64,000 nt of DNA from Fusobacterium varium. GTDB taxonomy: Bacteria > Fusobacteriota > Fusobacteriia > Fusobacteriales > Fusobacteriaceae. Below the pieces are notes generated by a model. The model was not told the origin of the DNA. It saw only the letters and a list, made by a program, of their open reading frames with translations, and made no database searches. Where the stretch lies: assembly GCA_002356455.1 (NCBI GenBank), contig AP017968.1:1612001-1676000 (forward strand), in the 5' to 3' direction. Shown here one piece after another: positions 28,500 through 37,503 of this stretch (position 1 is its first letter; the number at the start of each line of letters is the position of its first letter). The position numbers and the translations under genes were made by a program.

Positions 28500-29459
28500 A
28501 TGGTAAGATTTGGAATAATAGGAACGAGCTGTATAAGTGACAAATTTGTAGAGGCATTAAAAACTATAAAAAAATGCGAAGTAACAGCAGTATATTCAAG
28601 AAGTGTAGAAAAAGGAGATTATTTTGCTACAAAGCATGATATAAAAACAATATATCTTTCATTGGAAGAAATGGCTGAAAGTCAGAAAGTTGATGCAGTA
28701 TACATTGCTTCTCCAAATGGACTTCACCCATCACAGGCCATAAAAATGATGGAAAATGGAAAACATGTGATCTGTGAAAAGGCCATTGCCTCAACAGTAA
28801 AAGAACTGGATGAAATGATAAGAATTGCAAAAGAGAATAATGTGGTGCTGATGGAAGCTATGAGACCTACTTTAAATCCAAATTTTAATATAATAAAAGA
28901 AAGTTTGGAAAAAATAGGTCCTGTAAGGGGGATAACAGCTAGTTACTGTCAATATTCTTCAAGATATGATAATTTAAAAAAAGGAGAACTTACAAATATA
29001 TTTGATCCAAAATTTTCTGGAGGGGCATTATATGATATAGGAGTTTATCCATTGTATTTTACTATTGGAATGTTTGGGATACCAGATGAATATATAGGAG
29101 GAAATTATCTTGTAAGCAGTGGAGCAGATGGATATGGAAATATAATTTTAAAATATAATGATAAAATAGCAAGTATCACATATTCAAAAATAACAGATTC
29201 AAAACTGCCTTCAGAAATTCAAGGAGAAAAAGGTTCTATAATAATTGAAAAACTCTCTACTGTAAAAGGAATAAAAATATTATATAGAGATGGAAGAGAA
29301 GAAAAAATAGAAATGGAAATACATAAAAATGATATGGTCTATGAAGCAATGGAATTTATAAATCTTATTAAAAAAGGAAAACTTGAATCTGACATAAACA
29401 GTCACAAAAATTCAAGAAAAGTAGTTGAGATTATGGAAAAGCTAGCTAATAAAAACTAG
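28500..29459 (+). CDS. Gfo/Idh/MocA-family NAD(P)-dependent oxidoreductase
   Basis: A 319-residue dehydrogenase with an N-terminal Rossmann fold (VRFGIIGTSCISDKF), the DAVYIASPNGLHPSQA strand and the catalytic-type EKAIAST motif (EKP in most relatives; here Pro is Ala). The C-terminal alpha/beta domain includes SGGALYDIGVYPLYF. Substrates of the family are sugars, inositols or diols; none can be named. The ATG at 28500 was chosen because GGAGGG (28490-28495) precedes it; an in-frame ATG at 28488 would place this site inside the gene. Confidence 0.88.
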   Translation: MVRFGIIGTSCISDKFVEALKTIKKCEVTAVYSRSVEKGDYFATKHDIKTIYLSLEEMAESQKVDAVYIASPNGLHPSQAIKMMENGKHVICEKAIASTVKELDEMIRIAKENNVVLMEAMRPTLNPNFNIIKESLEKIGPVRGITASYCQYSSRYDNLKKGELTNIFDPKFSGGALYDIGVYPLYFTIGMFGIPDEYIGGNYLVSSGADGYGNIILKYNDKIASITYSKITDSKLPSEIQGEKGSIIIEKLSTVKGIKILYRDGREEKIEMEIHKNDMVYEAMEFINLIKKGKLESDINSHKNSRKVVEIMEKLANKN

Positions 29460-29471
29460 GAGGAGAGTAAA

Positions 29472-31430
29472 ATTTTTGAAGCATTTTTAAAGGTATTCCA
29501 TAAATCGAAACAAAAAGAAGAAATAAAATTTTCCAGAAAAAATGAAGAAAGTAAGGAAAGTAAAAAAGAAGAGGAATTGAAATATCTCATAAAAAAACTT
29601 GAAAAACGTGAAATAAAAGATTTCAGTAAAGATATTTTGAATGAAAAATGTAAAATAAATTATTTGAAAGAACTGAATGAAGAGCAATTGAGAGCCCTGA
29701 CTTCTTTAGAAGGTCAGTATTTGGTAATAGCTGGTGCAGGATCAGGCAAAACAAGAACAATAGTTTATAGAACATCTTTCATGATAGAAAGAGGGATATT
29801 GGAAGAAAATATTTTAATGCTTACATTTACAAAAAAAGCTGCTTTGGAAATGAAGGAACGACTACAAAATCTCACTTCTGGAAAAGAAACCAAAGTTTCA
29901 ATATCAACATTTCATTCTCTCTGTGCTGAATTGCTTACAAAATATAAAAATATATTTGAAATAGAAAAATTTAATATAATAGATGAAAATAAAAATAATG
30001 CCGTAATAAGCCTGCTTATTCGAGAGTACTCATTAAAAAAGAAAAATAATGGCAATTTTCTTTCAGAAAAAAGAGTAGTTGAGATATTTGGAGCAGCAAG
30101 AAGCAGAAAAAGGGAAATAATAGAATTTTTATCTGATAAAGAAAAGATCTATTTAGAGGATTTAGAATTTTTAAAGATAAAATATAAGAAATTTAAAAAA
30201 GAATTTCAAATATATGACTTTGAAGATTTAATAGAAAAAGTATTGGAAAAACTAAAAGCAAGCAGGATTTTTCTTGGATTATTAAGAGAAAAATATAAAT
30301 ATGTAATAGTAGATGAGTATCAGGATACTAACCCTATTCAAAGAGAATTTTTAAAACTCTTAGTAGGTATAGAAGGAAATATAATGGCAGTAGGAGATGA
30401 CTATCAAAGCATATATGGGTTCAGGGGTGCAGATTTTAAAAATATACTTAGGTTTGGAAAAGATTTTCCTAACAGTAAATTGATAAAATTAGAAAAAAAT
30501 TATAGAAGCAGTGATGAAATAATTAAATATGTGAATAGAATATCTGAAGATTTTCTTTTGAAATACAATAAAAATACAAAAGGAACTATGAGAAAAGGAG
30601 ATACTCCACATGTTATAAGTTTTCTCAATGAAGAAAAGCAAGGGGAATTTATCTGCAGAAAAATAAAAGAGCTGAAAGAAAAAGGAATCCCTTATGAAGA
30701 AATAGCTGTCCTTTATCGTAATAAATATGTAGTTCATAAGTTGGAAAAATTAATGAAAGAAAAAGGCATACCCATAAATCTTCAGGAAGGAAAAGAAAGT
30801 TTTTTTGGAAGCCCCTTAGATATTTATTTGAAAATATTAGAGGTATGGAATGACAGGGAAAATATTTTAAAATGGGAAGAATTAATAAGGATACTGCCGA
30901 AAAATTATTCATATTCTGTATTGGATATAATAAGAAAAAAAGAAACTGAGGACAGTTTATTAAATAAAATGATAAAAATAAGTGATAAAGCATCAAATTA
31001 TTCTGTAGAAGAAATAACGAATAAATGTGAAAAATTGACATTTGAAATCCTTGAAATAAAGACAGTATTTTCTAAAGAAGGAGTAGATTTTTTTAAAGAA
31101 ATAAAAAGCAGTATAAGAAAAAAAGAGAATTTAGGAGCATATATAAAAGAATTAAGAAACATTTTAAGTAATGAAAAAAAGATAACTAAAGGAAAAGTTT
31201 CTTTATTATCTGTTCATAGTTCCAAGGGATTGGAATGGGAAGCAGTATTTATACCAACATTGCTGGAAGGAGTATTTCCAAGTAATATTGGAGAAAAAAA
31301 TATAGAAGAAGAAAAAAGATTATTTTATGTAGCCTGCAGCAGGGGAAAGCAATATTTATATCTCTTATATCCAGAATATTTTTATGAAAAAGTTGGATAT
31401 TTTGATAAAAAATCTTCTTTTTTAAAATAG
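29472..31430 (+). CDS. UvrD/Rep-family DNA helicase with a probable ATT start codon
   Basis: SF1 DNA helicase of 652 residues, a little shorter than UvrD/PcrA. Motifs in order: Q-motif region LNEEQLRALTS, Walker A AGAGSGKT near residue 90, TFTKKAALEM (Ia), DEYQDTNPIQ (II), GDDYQSIYGFRGAD (III), YRSS (IV), LLSVHSSKGLEWEAVF (V) and RLFYVACSRGK (VI). ATG/GTG/TTG-based calling would start it at TTG 29577, but the frame is open to the previous stop (29457-29459), and AGGAGGAG (29458-29465) stands 6 nt before an in-frame ATT at 29472. That start adds a charged 35-residue N terminus (FEAFLKVFHKSKQKEE). Confidence 0.85.
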   Translation: MFEAFLKVFHKSKQKEEIKFSRKNEESKESKKEEELKYLIKKLEKREIKDFSKDILNEKCKINYLKELNEEQLRALTSLEGQYLVIAGAGSGKTRTIVYRTSFMIERGILEENILMLTFTKKAALEMKERLQNLTSGKETKVSISTFHSLCAELLTKYKNIFEIEKFNIIDENKNNAVISLLIREYSLKKKNNGNFLSEKRVVEIFGAARSRKREIIEFLSDKEKIYLEDLEFLKIKYKKFKKEFQIYDFEDLIEKVLEKLKASRIFLGLLREKYKYVIVDEYQDTNPIQREFLKLLVGIEGNIMAVGDDYQSIYGFRGADFKNILRFGKDFPNSKLIKLEKNYRSSDEIIKYVNRISEDFLLKYNKNTKGTMRKGDTPHVISFLNEEKQGEFICRKIKELKEKGIPYEEIAVLYRNKYVVHKLEKLMKEKGIPINLQEGKESFFGSPLDIYLKILEVWNDRENILKWEELIRILPKNYSYSVLDIIRKKETEDSLLNKMIKISDKASNYSVEEITNKCEKLTFEILEIKTVFSKEGVDFFKEIKSSIRKKENLGAYIKELRNILSNEKKITKGKVSLLSVHSSKGLEWEAVFIPTLLEGVFPSNIGEKNIEEEKRLFYVACSRGKQYLYLLYPEYFYEKVGYFDKKSSFLK

Positions 31431-31625
31431 TCATATGGAATAATTAAGTATTTATAAAAAATAATATAAAATTTTTTGAATATTGTATCTTAAAAATTAA
31501 TTTTAAAACCAATATATATTTTTATTTATAAAATCTCTCTTTTTATTTTATAAATAAAATAGATTAATTTCTTTCAATACAGTTATTTTCTGCATAGTTC
31601 ATAATGATTTAAGCGTTTAAAAAGC

Positions 31626-31654
31626 TTGACTAAAGTATTAATAATTTGTATAAT
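31626..31654 (+). promoter_or_regulatory. Promoter of the cobalamin operon
   Basis: TTGACT (31626-31631) and TATAAT (31649-31654), 17-bp spacer; transcription would begin just ahead of the riboswitch. Bases 31431-31620 are AT-rich with nothing recognised. Confidence 0.75.
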
Positions 31655-31677
31655 TGGTATGTGAAAAATAAATTTTT

Positions 31678-31846
31678 TAAGGTTTGCATATCTGCGATTA
31701 AAAGGGAAGATAAGTGAAAAACTTACACGGTCCCGCCACTGTGAAGATGACGAAAACAGGTTAACCACTGAAATATTTCGGGAAGGGCTGTTAGTAGAAT
31801 GAATCTGAGTCAGGAGACCTGCCTTAAAGACTTTAAACTATCCTGC
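31678..31846 (+). promoter_or_regulatory. Cobalamin (AdoCbl-type) riboswitch aptamer
   Basis: Conserved elements in order: GATTAAAAGGGAA near 31696, the GTGAAAAAC...CGGTCCCGCCACTGTGA block (31714-31744) and the B12 box GAGTCAGGAGACCTGCC (31807-31823). Spacing is normal. It precedes thirteen cobalamin-biosynthesis genes. Downstream, CTCCA (31879-31883) can pair with TGGAG (31894-31898), which is part of the ribosome site of a leader ORF, so the expression platform seems to act on translation of that ORF first. Confidence 0.93.
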
Positions 31847-31907
31847 GGGGACGGGAAGTGTATATTTACTATACTTCTCTCCAGTATTGAATTTGGAGGA
31901 GAAAAAA

Positions 31908-31967
31908 GTGCTTGAGTATTTTATAGTGGCTAATAATATATTTAGAATGACAGTATCAATTTTTTAA
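31908..31967 (+). CDS. Putative 19-codon leader peptide overlapping the operon terminator
   Basis: GTG at 31908 behind TTGGAGGAG (31893-31901), reading (M)LEYFIVANNIFRMTVSIF and stopping at TAA 31965-31967. The peptide is hydrophobic and has no recognised family. The ribosome site can be masked by CTCCA at 31879-31883, next to the cobalamin aptamer, and the last codons lie in the 5' arm and loop of the terminator at 31952-31982. A ribosome reaching the stop would keep the terminator from folding. The ORF is supported by its ribosome site and position only. Confidence 0.5.
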   Translation: MLEYFIVANNIFRMTVSIF

Positions 31968-31982
31968 TTGATACTTTTTTTA
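31952..31982 (+). terminator. Intrinsic terminator (attenuator) before cbiP
   Basis: Stem AGTATCAAT / ATTGATACT with an AT-rich loop and a run of T from 31975. It lies between riboswitch and first gene, so it must be passed for operon expression. Its 5' arm is coding sequence of the leader ORF. Confidence 0.8.
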
Positions 31983-32011
31983 GTATAAAAATATTCATGA
32001 GGGAGTAGATT

Positions 32012-33490
32012 ATGAAACATAGAAATATAATGATAGTAGGAACATCATCAGGAGCTGGAAAGAGTATAACTGTAACAGGATTATGCAGAATTTTTTATAA
32101 TGATGGATATAGTGTAGCCCCTTTCAAGTCACAGAATATGGCATTAAATTCATTCATAACAAAAAATGGAGATGAAATGGGGAGAGCTCAGGTAGTTCAG
32201 GCTATGGCTGGAAAAATTGAACCTCAAGCTTTTATGAATCCAGTTTTACTAAAACCTACAACTGCTAAAAAAATACAGGTTATAGTAAATGGAAAATCTA
32301 TTGGAAATATGAGTGGATTGGAGTATGGAAAATTTAAACTTACTTTGAAACCAGAAATAATGAATTCATACAATAAAATTAAAGAGAACTTTGATATATG
32401 TGTAATAGAAGGAGCAGGAAGTCCAGTAGAAATTAATATTAAAGAAGAGGATATAGCCAATATGGGAATGGCTGCTATGGCAGATGCACCTGTAATTTTG
32501 GTTGCAGATATAGATAGAGGCGGAGTATTTGCTTCTGTATACGGAACAATAATGCTTATGACACCAGAAGAAAGAGCCAGAGTAAAGGGAGTAATAATAA
32601 ATAAATTCAGGGGAGATGTAGAAATACTTAAACCAGGATTAAAAAAATTAGAAGAACTTACAGGAGTTCCAATTGTGGGAGTGCTTCCATACAGTGATGT
32701 AGATATAGAAGATGAAGACAGTTTAACAGATAAATTTAAAAAATCAAAAAATACTAAGGGAATAAAAGTTTCTGTTATAAAATTAAAACATATTTCTAAT
32801 TTTACAGATTTAGATGCTTTGGGTATACAGGAAGATGTAAGCATAAATTATGTAACTTCAGCAGAAGAATTAGGAGATGAAGATATAATTGTCATTCCAG
32901 GTTCTAAAAATACAATAGATGATCTGAAGGATTTAAAAGATAGAGGAATTGCTGTTGAGATTATAAAAGCTTCAAGAAAAGGAACAGTAATAATAGGAAT
33001 ATGTGGTGGTTTCCAAATGCTTGGAGAAAGGGTAAAAGATCCATATGGAATCGAAAGTGATATTAAAGAGATACCAGGACTAGGTATATTGGATATGGAA
33101 ACTATAATGGAAAAAGAAAAAAATACAACTCAGTATTCAGGAAAATTCAATAATACAACTGGGATTATTTCAGGATTAGATGGAATAAAAATAAAAGGAT
33201 ATGAAATACATCAGGGAGTTACAGCTGGAAATGAAAGAGCAGTAACAAATGATGATCATATAGTTGCAGTGGTAAAAGATAATATATTTGGAACATATCT
33301 TCATGGGATATTTGATAATGAAGAAGTGACAAGAAATATATTAAATAAGATAAGAGAGAAAAAAGGCTTGGAAAAAATGGAAGCAGGAATTACCTTTGAT
33401 GAATATAGAGAACAGGAATTTGATAAACTTGAAAAAATATTTAGAGAAAATTTAGATATGAAAAAAATATATGAAATACTAGGTGAGTAG
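32012..33490 (+). CDS. cbiP: Cobyric acid synthase (amidotransferase)
   Basis: Amidates four side chains of adenosylcobyrinate a,c-diamide using glutamine and ATP. 492 residues. N-terminal dethiobiotin-synthetase-like ATPase with P-loop GTSSGAGKS and FKSQNMALNS; C-terminal class I-like glutamine amidotransferase domain with GICGGFQMLG (nucleophile Cys near residue 330) and the catalytic His in TYLHGIFDN near 430. First gene of the cobalamin operon, with a GAGGGAG ribosome site behind the leader terminator. All normal family residues are present. Confidence 0.95.
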   Translation: MKHRNIMIVGTSSGAGKSITVTGLCRIFYNDGYSVAPFKSQNMALNSFITKNGDEMGRAQVVQAMAGKIEPQAFMNPVLLKPTTAKKIQVIVNGKSIGNMSGLEYGKFKLTLKPEIMNSYNKIKENFDICVIEGAGSPVEINIKEEDIANMGMAAMADAPVILVADIDRGGVFASVYGTIMLMTPEERARVKGVIINKFRGDVEILKPGLKKLEELTGVPIVGVLPYSDVDIEDEDSLTDKFKKSKNTKGIKVSVIKLKHISNFTDLDALGIQEDVSINYVTSAEELGDEDIIVIPGSKNTIDDLKDLKDRGIAVEIIKASRKGTVIIGICGGFQMLGERVKDPYGIESDIKEIPGLGILDMETIMEKEKNTTQYSGKFNNTTGIISGLDGIKIKGYEIHQGVTAGNERAVTNDDHIVAVVKDNIFGTYLHGIFDNEEVTRNILNKIREKKGLEKMEAGITFDEYREQEFDKLEKIFRENLDMKKIYEILGE

Positions 33491-33493
33491 AAG

Positions 33494-34462
33494 ATGAATT
33501 TTATAATGAAGTATGGAATTGCATATGTAATGGATTTGATATTTGGAGATCCGCATTGGTTTCCACATCCTGTAAGGATTATAGGAAAACTTATCAGTTT
33601 TTTGGAAAAAATATTATACAGCGCTTCGAATAAAAAAATATCAGGTGCTTTTCTAACATTTGCAGTAGTAGGAGTTACATTTGTTATTTCTTATTACATA
33701 TCATCTGTTTCATATATTTTAGAAATTTTCTTTCTGTACACTACTCTTGCTACAAAAAGTCTGGCTGATGAAGGTTTTAGAGTATGTAAAATTCTTACAG
33801 AAGGTGATTTAGAAAAGGCTAAAAAAGAATTATCTTATCTTGTAAGCAGAGATACAGGAAATATGGATATAGGACAGATTACAAGAAGTGTACTTGAAAC
33901 AATAAGTGAAAATAGTGTAGATGGAGTTATAGCCCCAATGTTTTTTGCCTTTTTAGGAAGTTTTTTTCATATAAATGGAGTTTCTCTTGCCCTGCCATTC
34001 GCCATGGGATATAAGGCAATAAATACTCTTGATTCTATGGTAGGCTACAAAAATGATAAATATATGGATTTTGGAATGGTATCTGCAAAGACAGATGATG
34101 CAGCTAATTTTATACCTGCAAGAATAACAGGAGGATTTATTATACCAATAGCAGCAATGATATTGAGATTTGATTATAAAAATGCCTGGAAAATATTTCT
34201 AAGAGATAGATTGAATCATTCAAGCCCTAATTCTGGGAATTCAGAAGCAGCTTTTGCTGGTGCATTAGGGGTACAATTTGGAGGAAAAACAAGTTATTTT
34301 GGAAAAATACACGAAAAACCAACTATTGGAGATAGAAAAAAAAGTTTTGATTTGAGAGATATTATGAAAGCTATAAAACTTTTGTATGTATCTTCATGGG
34401 TAGGGATAGGATTATTTACATTAATTACTTATTTAACAGATTTGTTACTAAAAAAAATGTAG
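33494..34462 (+). CDS. cbiB: Adenosylcobinamide-phosphate synthase
   Basis: A 322-residue inner-membrane enzyme that attaches aminopropanol (phosphate) to adenosylcobyric acid. The N-terminal signature AYVMDLIFGDPHWFPHPVRIIG and the later SENSVDGVIAPMFFA, KAINTLDSMVGYKN and RLNHSSPNSGNSEAAFAGALG are diagnostic for CbiB. Several membrane helices are visible. It starts 4 bp after cbiP with its ribosome site (AGGTGAG) in the cbiP 3' end. Its substrate partner enzyme (cobD) is the next gene. Confidence 0.95.
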   Translation: MNFIMKYGIAYVMDLIFGDPHWFPHPVRIIGKLISFLEKILYSASNKKISGAFLTFAVVGVTFVISYYISSVSYILEIFFLYTTLATKSLADEGFRVCKILTEGDLEKAKKELSYLVSRDTGNMDIGQITRSVLETISENSVDGVIAPMFFAFLGSFFHINGVSLALPFAMGYKAINTLDSMVGYKNDKYMDFGMVSAKTDDAANFIPARITGGFIIPIAAMILRFDYKNAWKIFLRDRLNHSSPNSGNSEAAFAGALGVQFGGKTSYFGKIHEKPTIGDRKKSFDLRDIMKAIKLLYVSSWVGIGLFTLITYLTDLLLKKM

Positions 34463-34474
34463 AAGGAGAAAAAT

Positions 34475-35533
34475 ATGGATCTGCATGGAGGAAATATCTA
34501 TAGATTAAAAAGAGAAGGAAAAGGAGAATTATTAGATTACAGTTCTAATATAAATCCTTTAGGAGTGCCTGAATCTTTTAAAAAAGCAATAATAGAAAAC
34601 TTTGATATTCTTGAAAAGTATCCAGACCCTGACTATGTAGAATTAAGGGAAAATATAGGAAAATATAATAATGTTGAAGTTAAAAATATAATAGCAGGAA
34701 ATGGAGCAACAGAAATTTTATTTTTGTATATGAAAGCTATGCAGCCTAAAAAAACTTTAATAGTATCTCCAAGTTTTGCTGAGTATAAAAGAGCATTAGA
34801 AAGTGTAGGAAGTGAAATAATTTATTACCCATTACTGGAAAATAATAATTATAACTTAGATGTGGAAAATTTTATAAAAGAAATGCCTCAATGTGATCTT
34901 GTTGTTATATGCAATCCAAATAACCCTACAGGAAGTTTTATTACTTTAAAAGATATAGAAAGAATAAACAGTGTTTTATCTGAAAGAAAAATAAAATTAT
35001 TCATAGATGAAGCTTTTATAGAGTTTATAAAAGGCTGGGAAGATATGACAAGTGTGCTTTTAAAAGATAAGAATATTTTTGTAATGAGAGCTTTAACTAA
35101 GTTTTTTGCTGTACCAGGAGTAAGATTAGGATATGGAATAACTTATGATGAAGAGATAATGAAAAAAATGGAAAAATATAAAGAACCTTGGAGTGTAAAT
35201 AGTTTTGCTGATATAGCTGGTAAAATTATGCTGTGGGATAAAGAATATATAGAAGCAACTGAAAACTGGATAGAGGAAGAAAAAAAATGGTTTTATGAAG
35301 AAAGCTGTAAAATTAAAAATATAAAAACCTTTAAAACAAATGTAAATTTTATTCTGGTAAAACTTTTGAAGAAAAACTCATCTGCTGTAAGAGATGAAAT
35401 GATAGAAAAAGGTGTAGTTGTGAGAGATGCTTCTAATTTTAAATTTTTAAATAATCAATACATAAGACTTGCAATAAAGAATAGAGAAAATAATATAAAG
35501 GTATTGCAGGCTCTGAAAGAGGTGATGTTATGA
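34475..35533 (+). CDS. cobD: Threonine-phosphate decarboxylase
   Basis: A PLP enzyme of 352 residues that makes (R)-1-amino-2-propanol O-2-phosphate for the nucleotide loop. It belongs to the histidinol-phosphate aminotransferase fold. The family N terminus LHGGNIYRLKREGKGELLDYSSNINPLG separates CobD from HisC. The PLP lysine lies in MRALTKFFAVPGVRLGYG near residue 210, with NPNNPTGS near 148 and DEAFIEF near 178. HisC activity cannot be excluded, but context settles it. It overlaps cbiA by 4 bp (ATGA). Confidence 0.92.
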   Translation: MDLHGGNIYRLKREGKGELLDYSSNINPLGVPESFKKAIIENFDILEKYPDPDYVELRENIGKYNNVEVKNIIAGNGATEILFLYMKAMQPKKTLIVSPSFAEYKRALESVGSEIIYYPLLENNNYNLDVENFIKEMPQCDLVVICNPNNPTGSFITLKDIERINSVLSERKIKLFIDEAFIEFIKGWEDMTSVLLKDKNIFVMRALTKFFAVPGVRLGYGITYDEEIMKKMEKYKEPWSVNSFADIAGKIMLWDKEYIEATENWIEEEKKWFYEESCKIKNIKTFKTNVNFILVKLLKKNSSAVRDEMIEKGVVVRDASNFKFLNNQYIRLAIKNRENNIKVLQALKEVML

Positions 35534-36855
35534 AAGCCTTTATGCTTGCAGGAATAAGCAGTGGAATAGGAAAAACGACAGTTTCTATGGGGCTTATGTC
35601 ACTCTTTGAAAATGTATCGCCATTTAAAACTGGACCTGATTATATAGATCCTGGCTTTCATCAGTTTGTAACTGGAAATAAAAGTTATAATCTGGATTTA
35701 TTTATGATGGGAGAAGAGGGAGTAAAATATAGTTTCTATAAACATCAAAAAGATATATCAATAGTAGAAGGGGTAATGGGGCTGTATGATGGAATAGATA
35801 ATTCTCTAGATAACAACAGCTCGGCACATCTGTCAAGAGTTCTTGAAATACCTGTAATATTAGTAGTGGATGGAGTAGGAAAAAGTACAAGTATAGCTGC
35901 TCAGATACTTGGATATCAATTGCTGGATAAAAGAGTAAATATAGCAGGAGTCATTATCAATAAAGTTTCAAGCAAAAAAACTTATGATATTTTCAAAGAA
36001 GCAATAGAGATGTATACAGATATAAAGTGTTTGGGGTATGTACCTAAAGATGAGTCACTGCATATAGGGAGCAGACATTTAGGACTGCTGCAGGCAGAAG
36101 AAATTGGAGATTTAAAAGTTAAAATTTCTTCTCTTGCTGAAGTTTTGAAAGAAACAATAGATGTAGATGGAATATTGGAAATAGCAGCCAAAGCTGAAAT
36201 AGAATCAATGGAAAATCCTTTTAAAAAAGAAAAAGACAGATATAAAGGATTGAAAATAGGAATAGCAAAAGACAGAGCTTTCAGTTTTTACTATAATGAT
36301 AATATAGAATTGCTGGAATATTTAGGAGTAGAGATAGAATATTTTTCTCCTGTCTATGATAAAAAAATACCAGAAAATATAGATATATTATATTTTGGTG
36401 GAGGGTATCCTGAAAATTTTGCAAAGAAGCTTTCAGAAAACAAAAGTATGATAGAATCAGTAAATAAATTTTATCATGATAATGGGAAAATATTTGGTGA
36501 ATGTGGAGGATTCATGTTTTTATCTAAAGAGATAGAAACAGCAGATGGTGAAAAATTTCCAATGTGCAATATAATAGACTGCAGTATAAAAATGGGAAAC
36601 AGACTTGACATTTCCAGATTTGGATATATAAGTTTATTAAAAGAAAATAAGATTATTGGAAAAGGACATGAATTTCACTATTCCAAAATAAAAGAGATAG
36701 GAAATGATACAAGAAAATATACTGCCAGAAAAAAAGATGGCAGAGAGTGGAGTTGCATATTTGAAGAAAAGGAATTAAAAGGTGGATATCCTCACATCCA
36801 TTTCTTCACAAGTTTTGATTTATTGAAAGATATACTAGAAAAGGAAGGTAAATAA
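35530..36855 (+). CDS. cbiA: Cobyrinate a,c-diamide synthase
   Basis: Amidates the a and c side chains of cobyrinate (anaerobic pathway). 441 residues: N-terminal ATPase with GISSGIGKTTVSMGL, FKTGPDYIDPGFH and VEGVMGLYDG; C-terminal glutamine amidotransferase with FGGGYPENFAKKL, GECGGFMFL (Cys near residue 325) and GHEFHYSK, followed by the family end GYPHIHF. It starts inside the cobD stop (ATGA overlap), so translation is coupled. Confidence 0.95.
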   Translation: MKAFMLAGISSGIGKTTVSMGLMSLFENVSPFKTGPDYIDPGFHQFVTGNKSYNLDLFMMGEEGVKYSFYKHQKDISIVEGVMGLYDGIDNSLDNNSSAHLSRVLEIPVILVVDGVGKSTSIAAQILGYQLLDKRVNIAGVIINKVSSKKTYDIFKEAIEMYTDIKCLGYVPKDESLHIGSRHLGLLQAEEIGDLKVKISSLAEVLKETIDVDGILEIAAKAEIESMENPFKKEKDRYKGLKIGIAKDRAFSFYYNDNIELLEYLGVEIEYFSPVYDKKIPENIDILYFGGGYPENFAKKLSENKSMIESVNKFYHDNGKIFGECGGFMFLSKEIETADGEKFPMCNIIDCSIKMGNRLDISRFGYISLLKENKIIGKGHEFHYSKIKEIGNDTRKYTARKKDGREWSCIFEEKELKGGYPHIHFFTSFDLLKDILEKEGK

Positions 36856-37503
36856 ATGAATACTTATATAAAAGTACCACAGGACATAGAAAAAAGAAGT
36901 TTTGAAATAATTGGAGAGGAACTGGGAAATAAAATTAATAAATTTGATGATACAACTCTTCCAGTGATAAAAAGAGTTATACATACTACTGCAGATTTTG
37001 AATATGCAGATTTAATAGAATTTATGAATGATGCTATAAATAGTGGAAAAGAAGCTCTTAAAAATGGATGTAAAATATATTGTGATACAAATATGATAGT
37101 GAATGGAGCAAGCAAAATGGTGCTTTCTAAATTTAACTGTGAAGCTTATTGCCTTGTAGCAGATAGTGAAGTAGCTAAAGAAGCAAAAGAAAGAGGAGTT
37201 ACAAGATCAATAGTAGGAATGGAAAAGGCAGCAAAAGATCCAAGTACAAAAATATTTCTTATTGGGAATGCTCCTACTGCTCTTTACCAGTTAAAAGAAA
37301 TGATAGAAAGAAATGAAATAGAAAGACCTGCTCTTGTAGTTGGAGTTCCAGTAGGATTTGTTGGAGCTGCAGAATCAAAAGAAGCTTTTAAATCATTAGG
37401 AATTCCATATATAACAATAAATGGAAGAAAAGGAGGAAGTACAGTAGCAGTTTCTATTCTTCATGGTATACTATATCAAATGTATCAAAGAGAGGGATTC
37501 TAA
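36856..37503 (+). CDS. cbiC: Cobalt-precorrin-8 methylmutase
   Basis: A 215-residue enzyme moving the C-11 methyl to C-12 to give cobyrinate. The catalytic His is in KRVIHTTADFEYADL near residue 41. Other family blocks are IYCDTNMIVNGASK, IFLIGNAPTAL and PALVVGVPVGFVGAAESKE. Length is normal. It follows cbiA without a gap, and its stop overlaps the cbiD start (TAATG). Confidence 0.95.
   Translation: MNTYIKVPQDIEKRSFEIIGEELGNKINKFDDTTLPVIKRVIHTTADFEYADLIEFMNDAINSGKEALKNGCKIYCDTNMIVNGASKMVLSKFNCEAYCLVADSEVAKEAKERGVTRSIVGMEKAAKDPSTKIFLIGNAPTALYQLKEMIERNEIERPALVVGVPVGFVGAAESKEAFKSLGIPYITINGRKGGSTVAVSILHGILYQMYQREGF

Noticed and set aside
30649-31041. 130-residue minus-strand ORF inside the helicase gene
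   Set aside because: A shadow of the helicase coding region; hydrophobic only because of AT-rich antisense codons.
32224-32844. 206-residue minus-strand ORF opposite cbiP
   Set aside because: It is the antisense shadow of a well-conserved cbiP coding region and has no ribosome site.
34475-35533. Histidinol-phosphate aminotransferase (hisC)
   Set aside because: The HGGNI-type N terminus and its place between cbiB and cbiA indicate threonine-phosphate decarboxylase.
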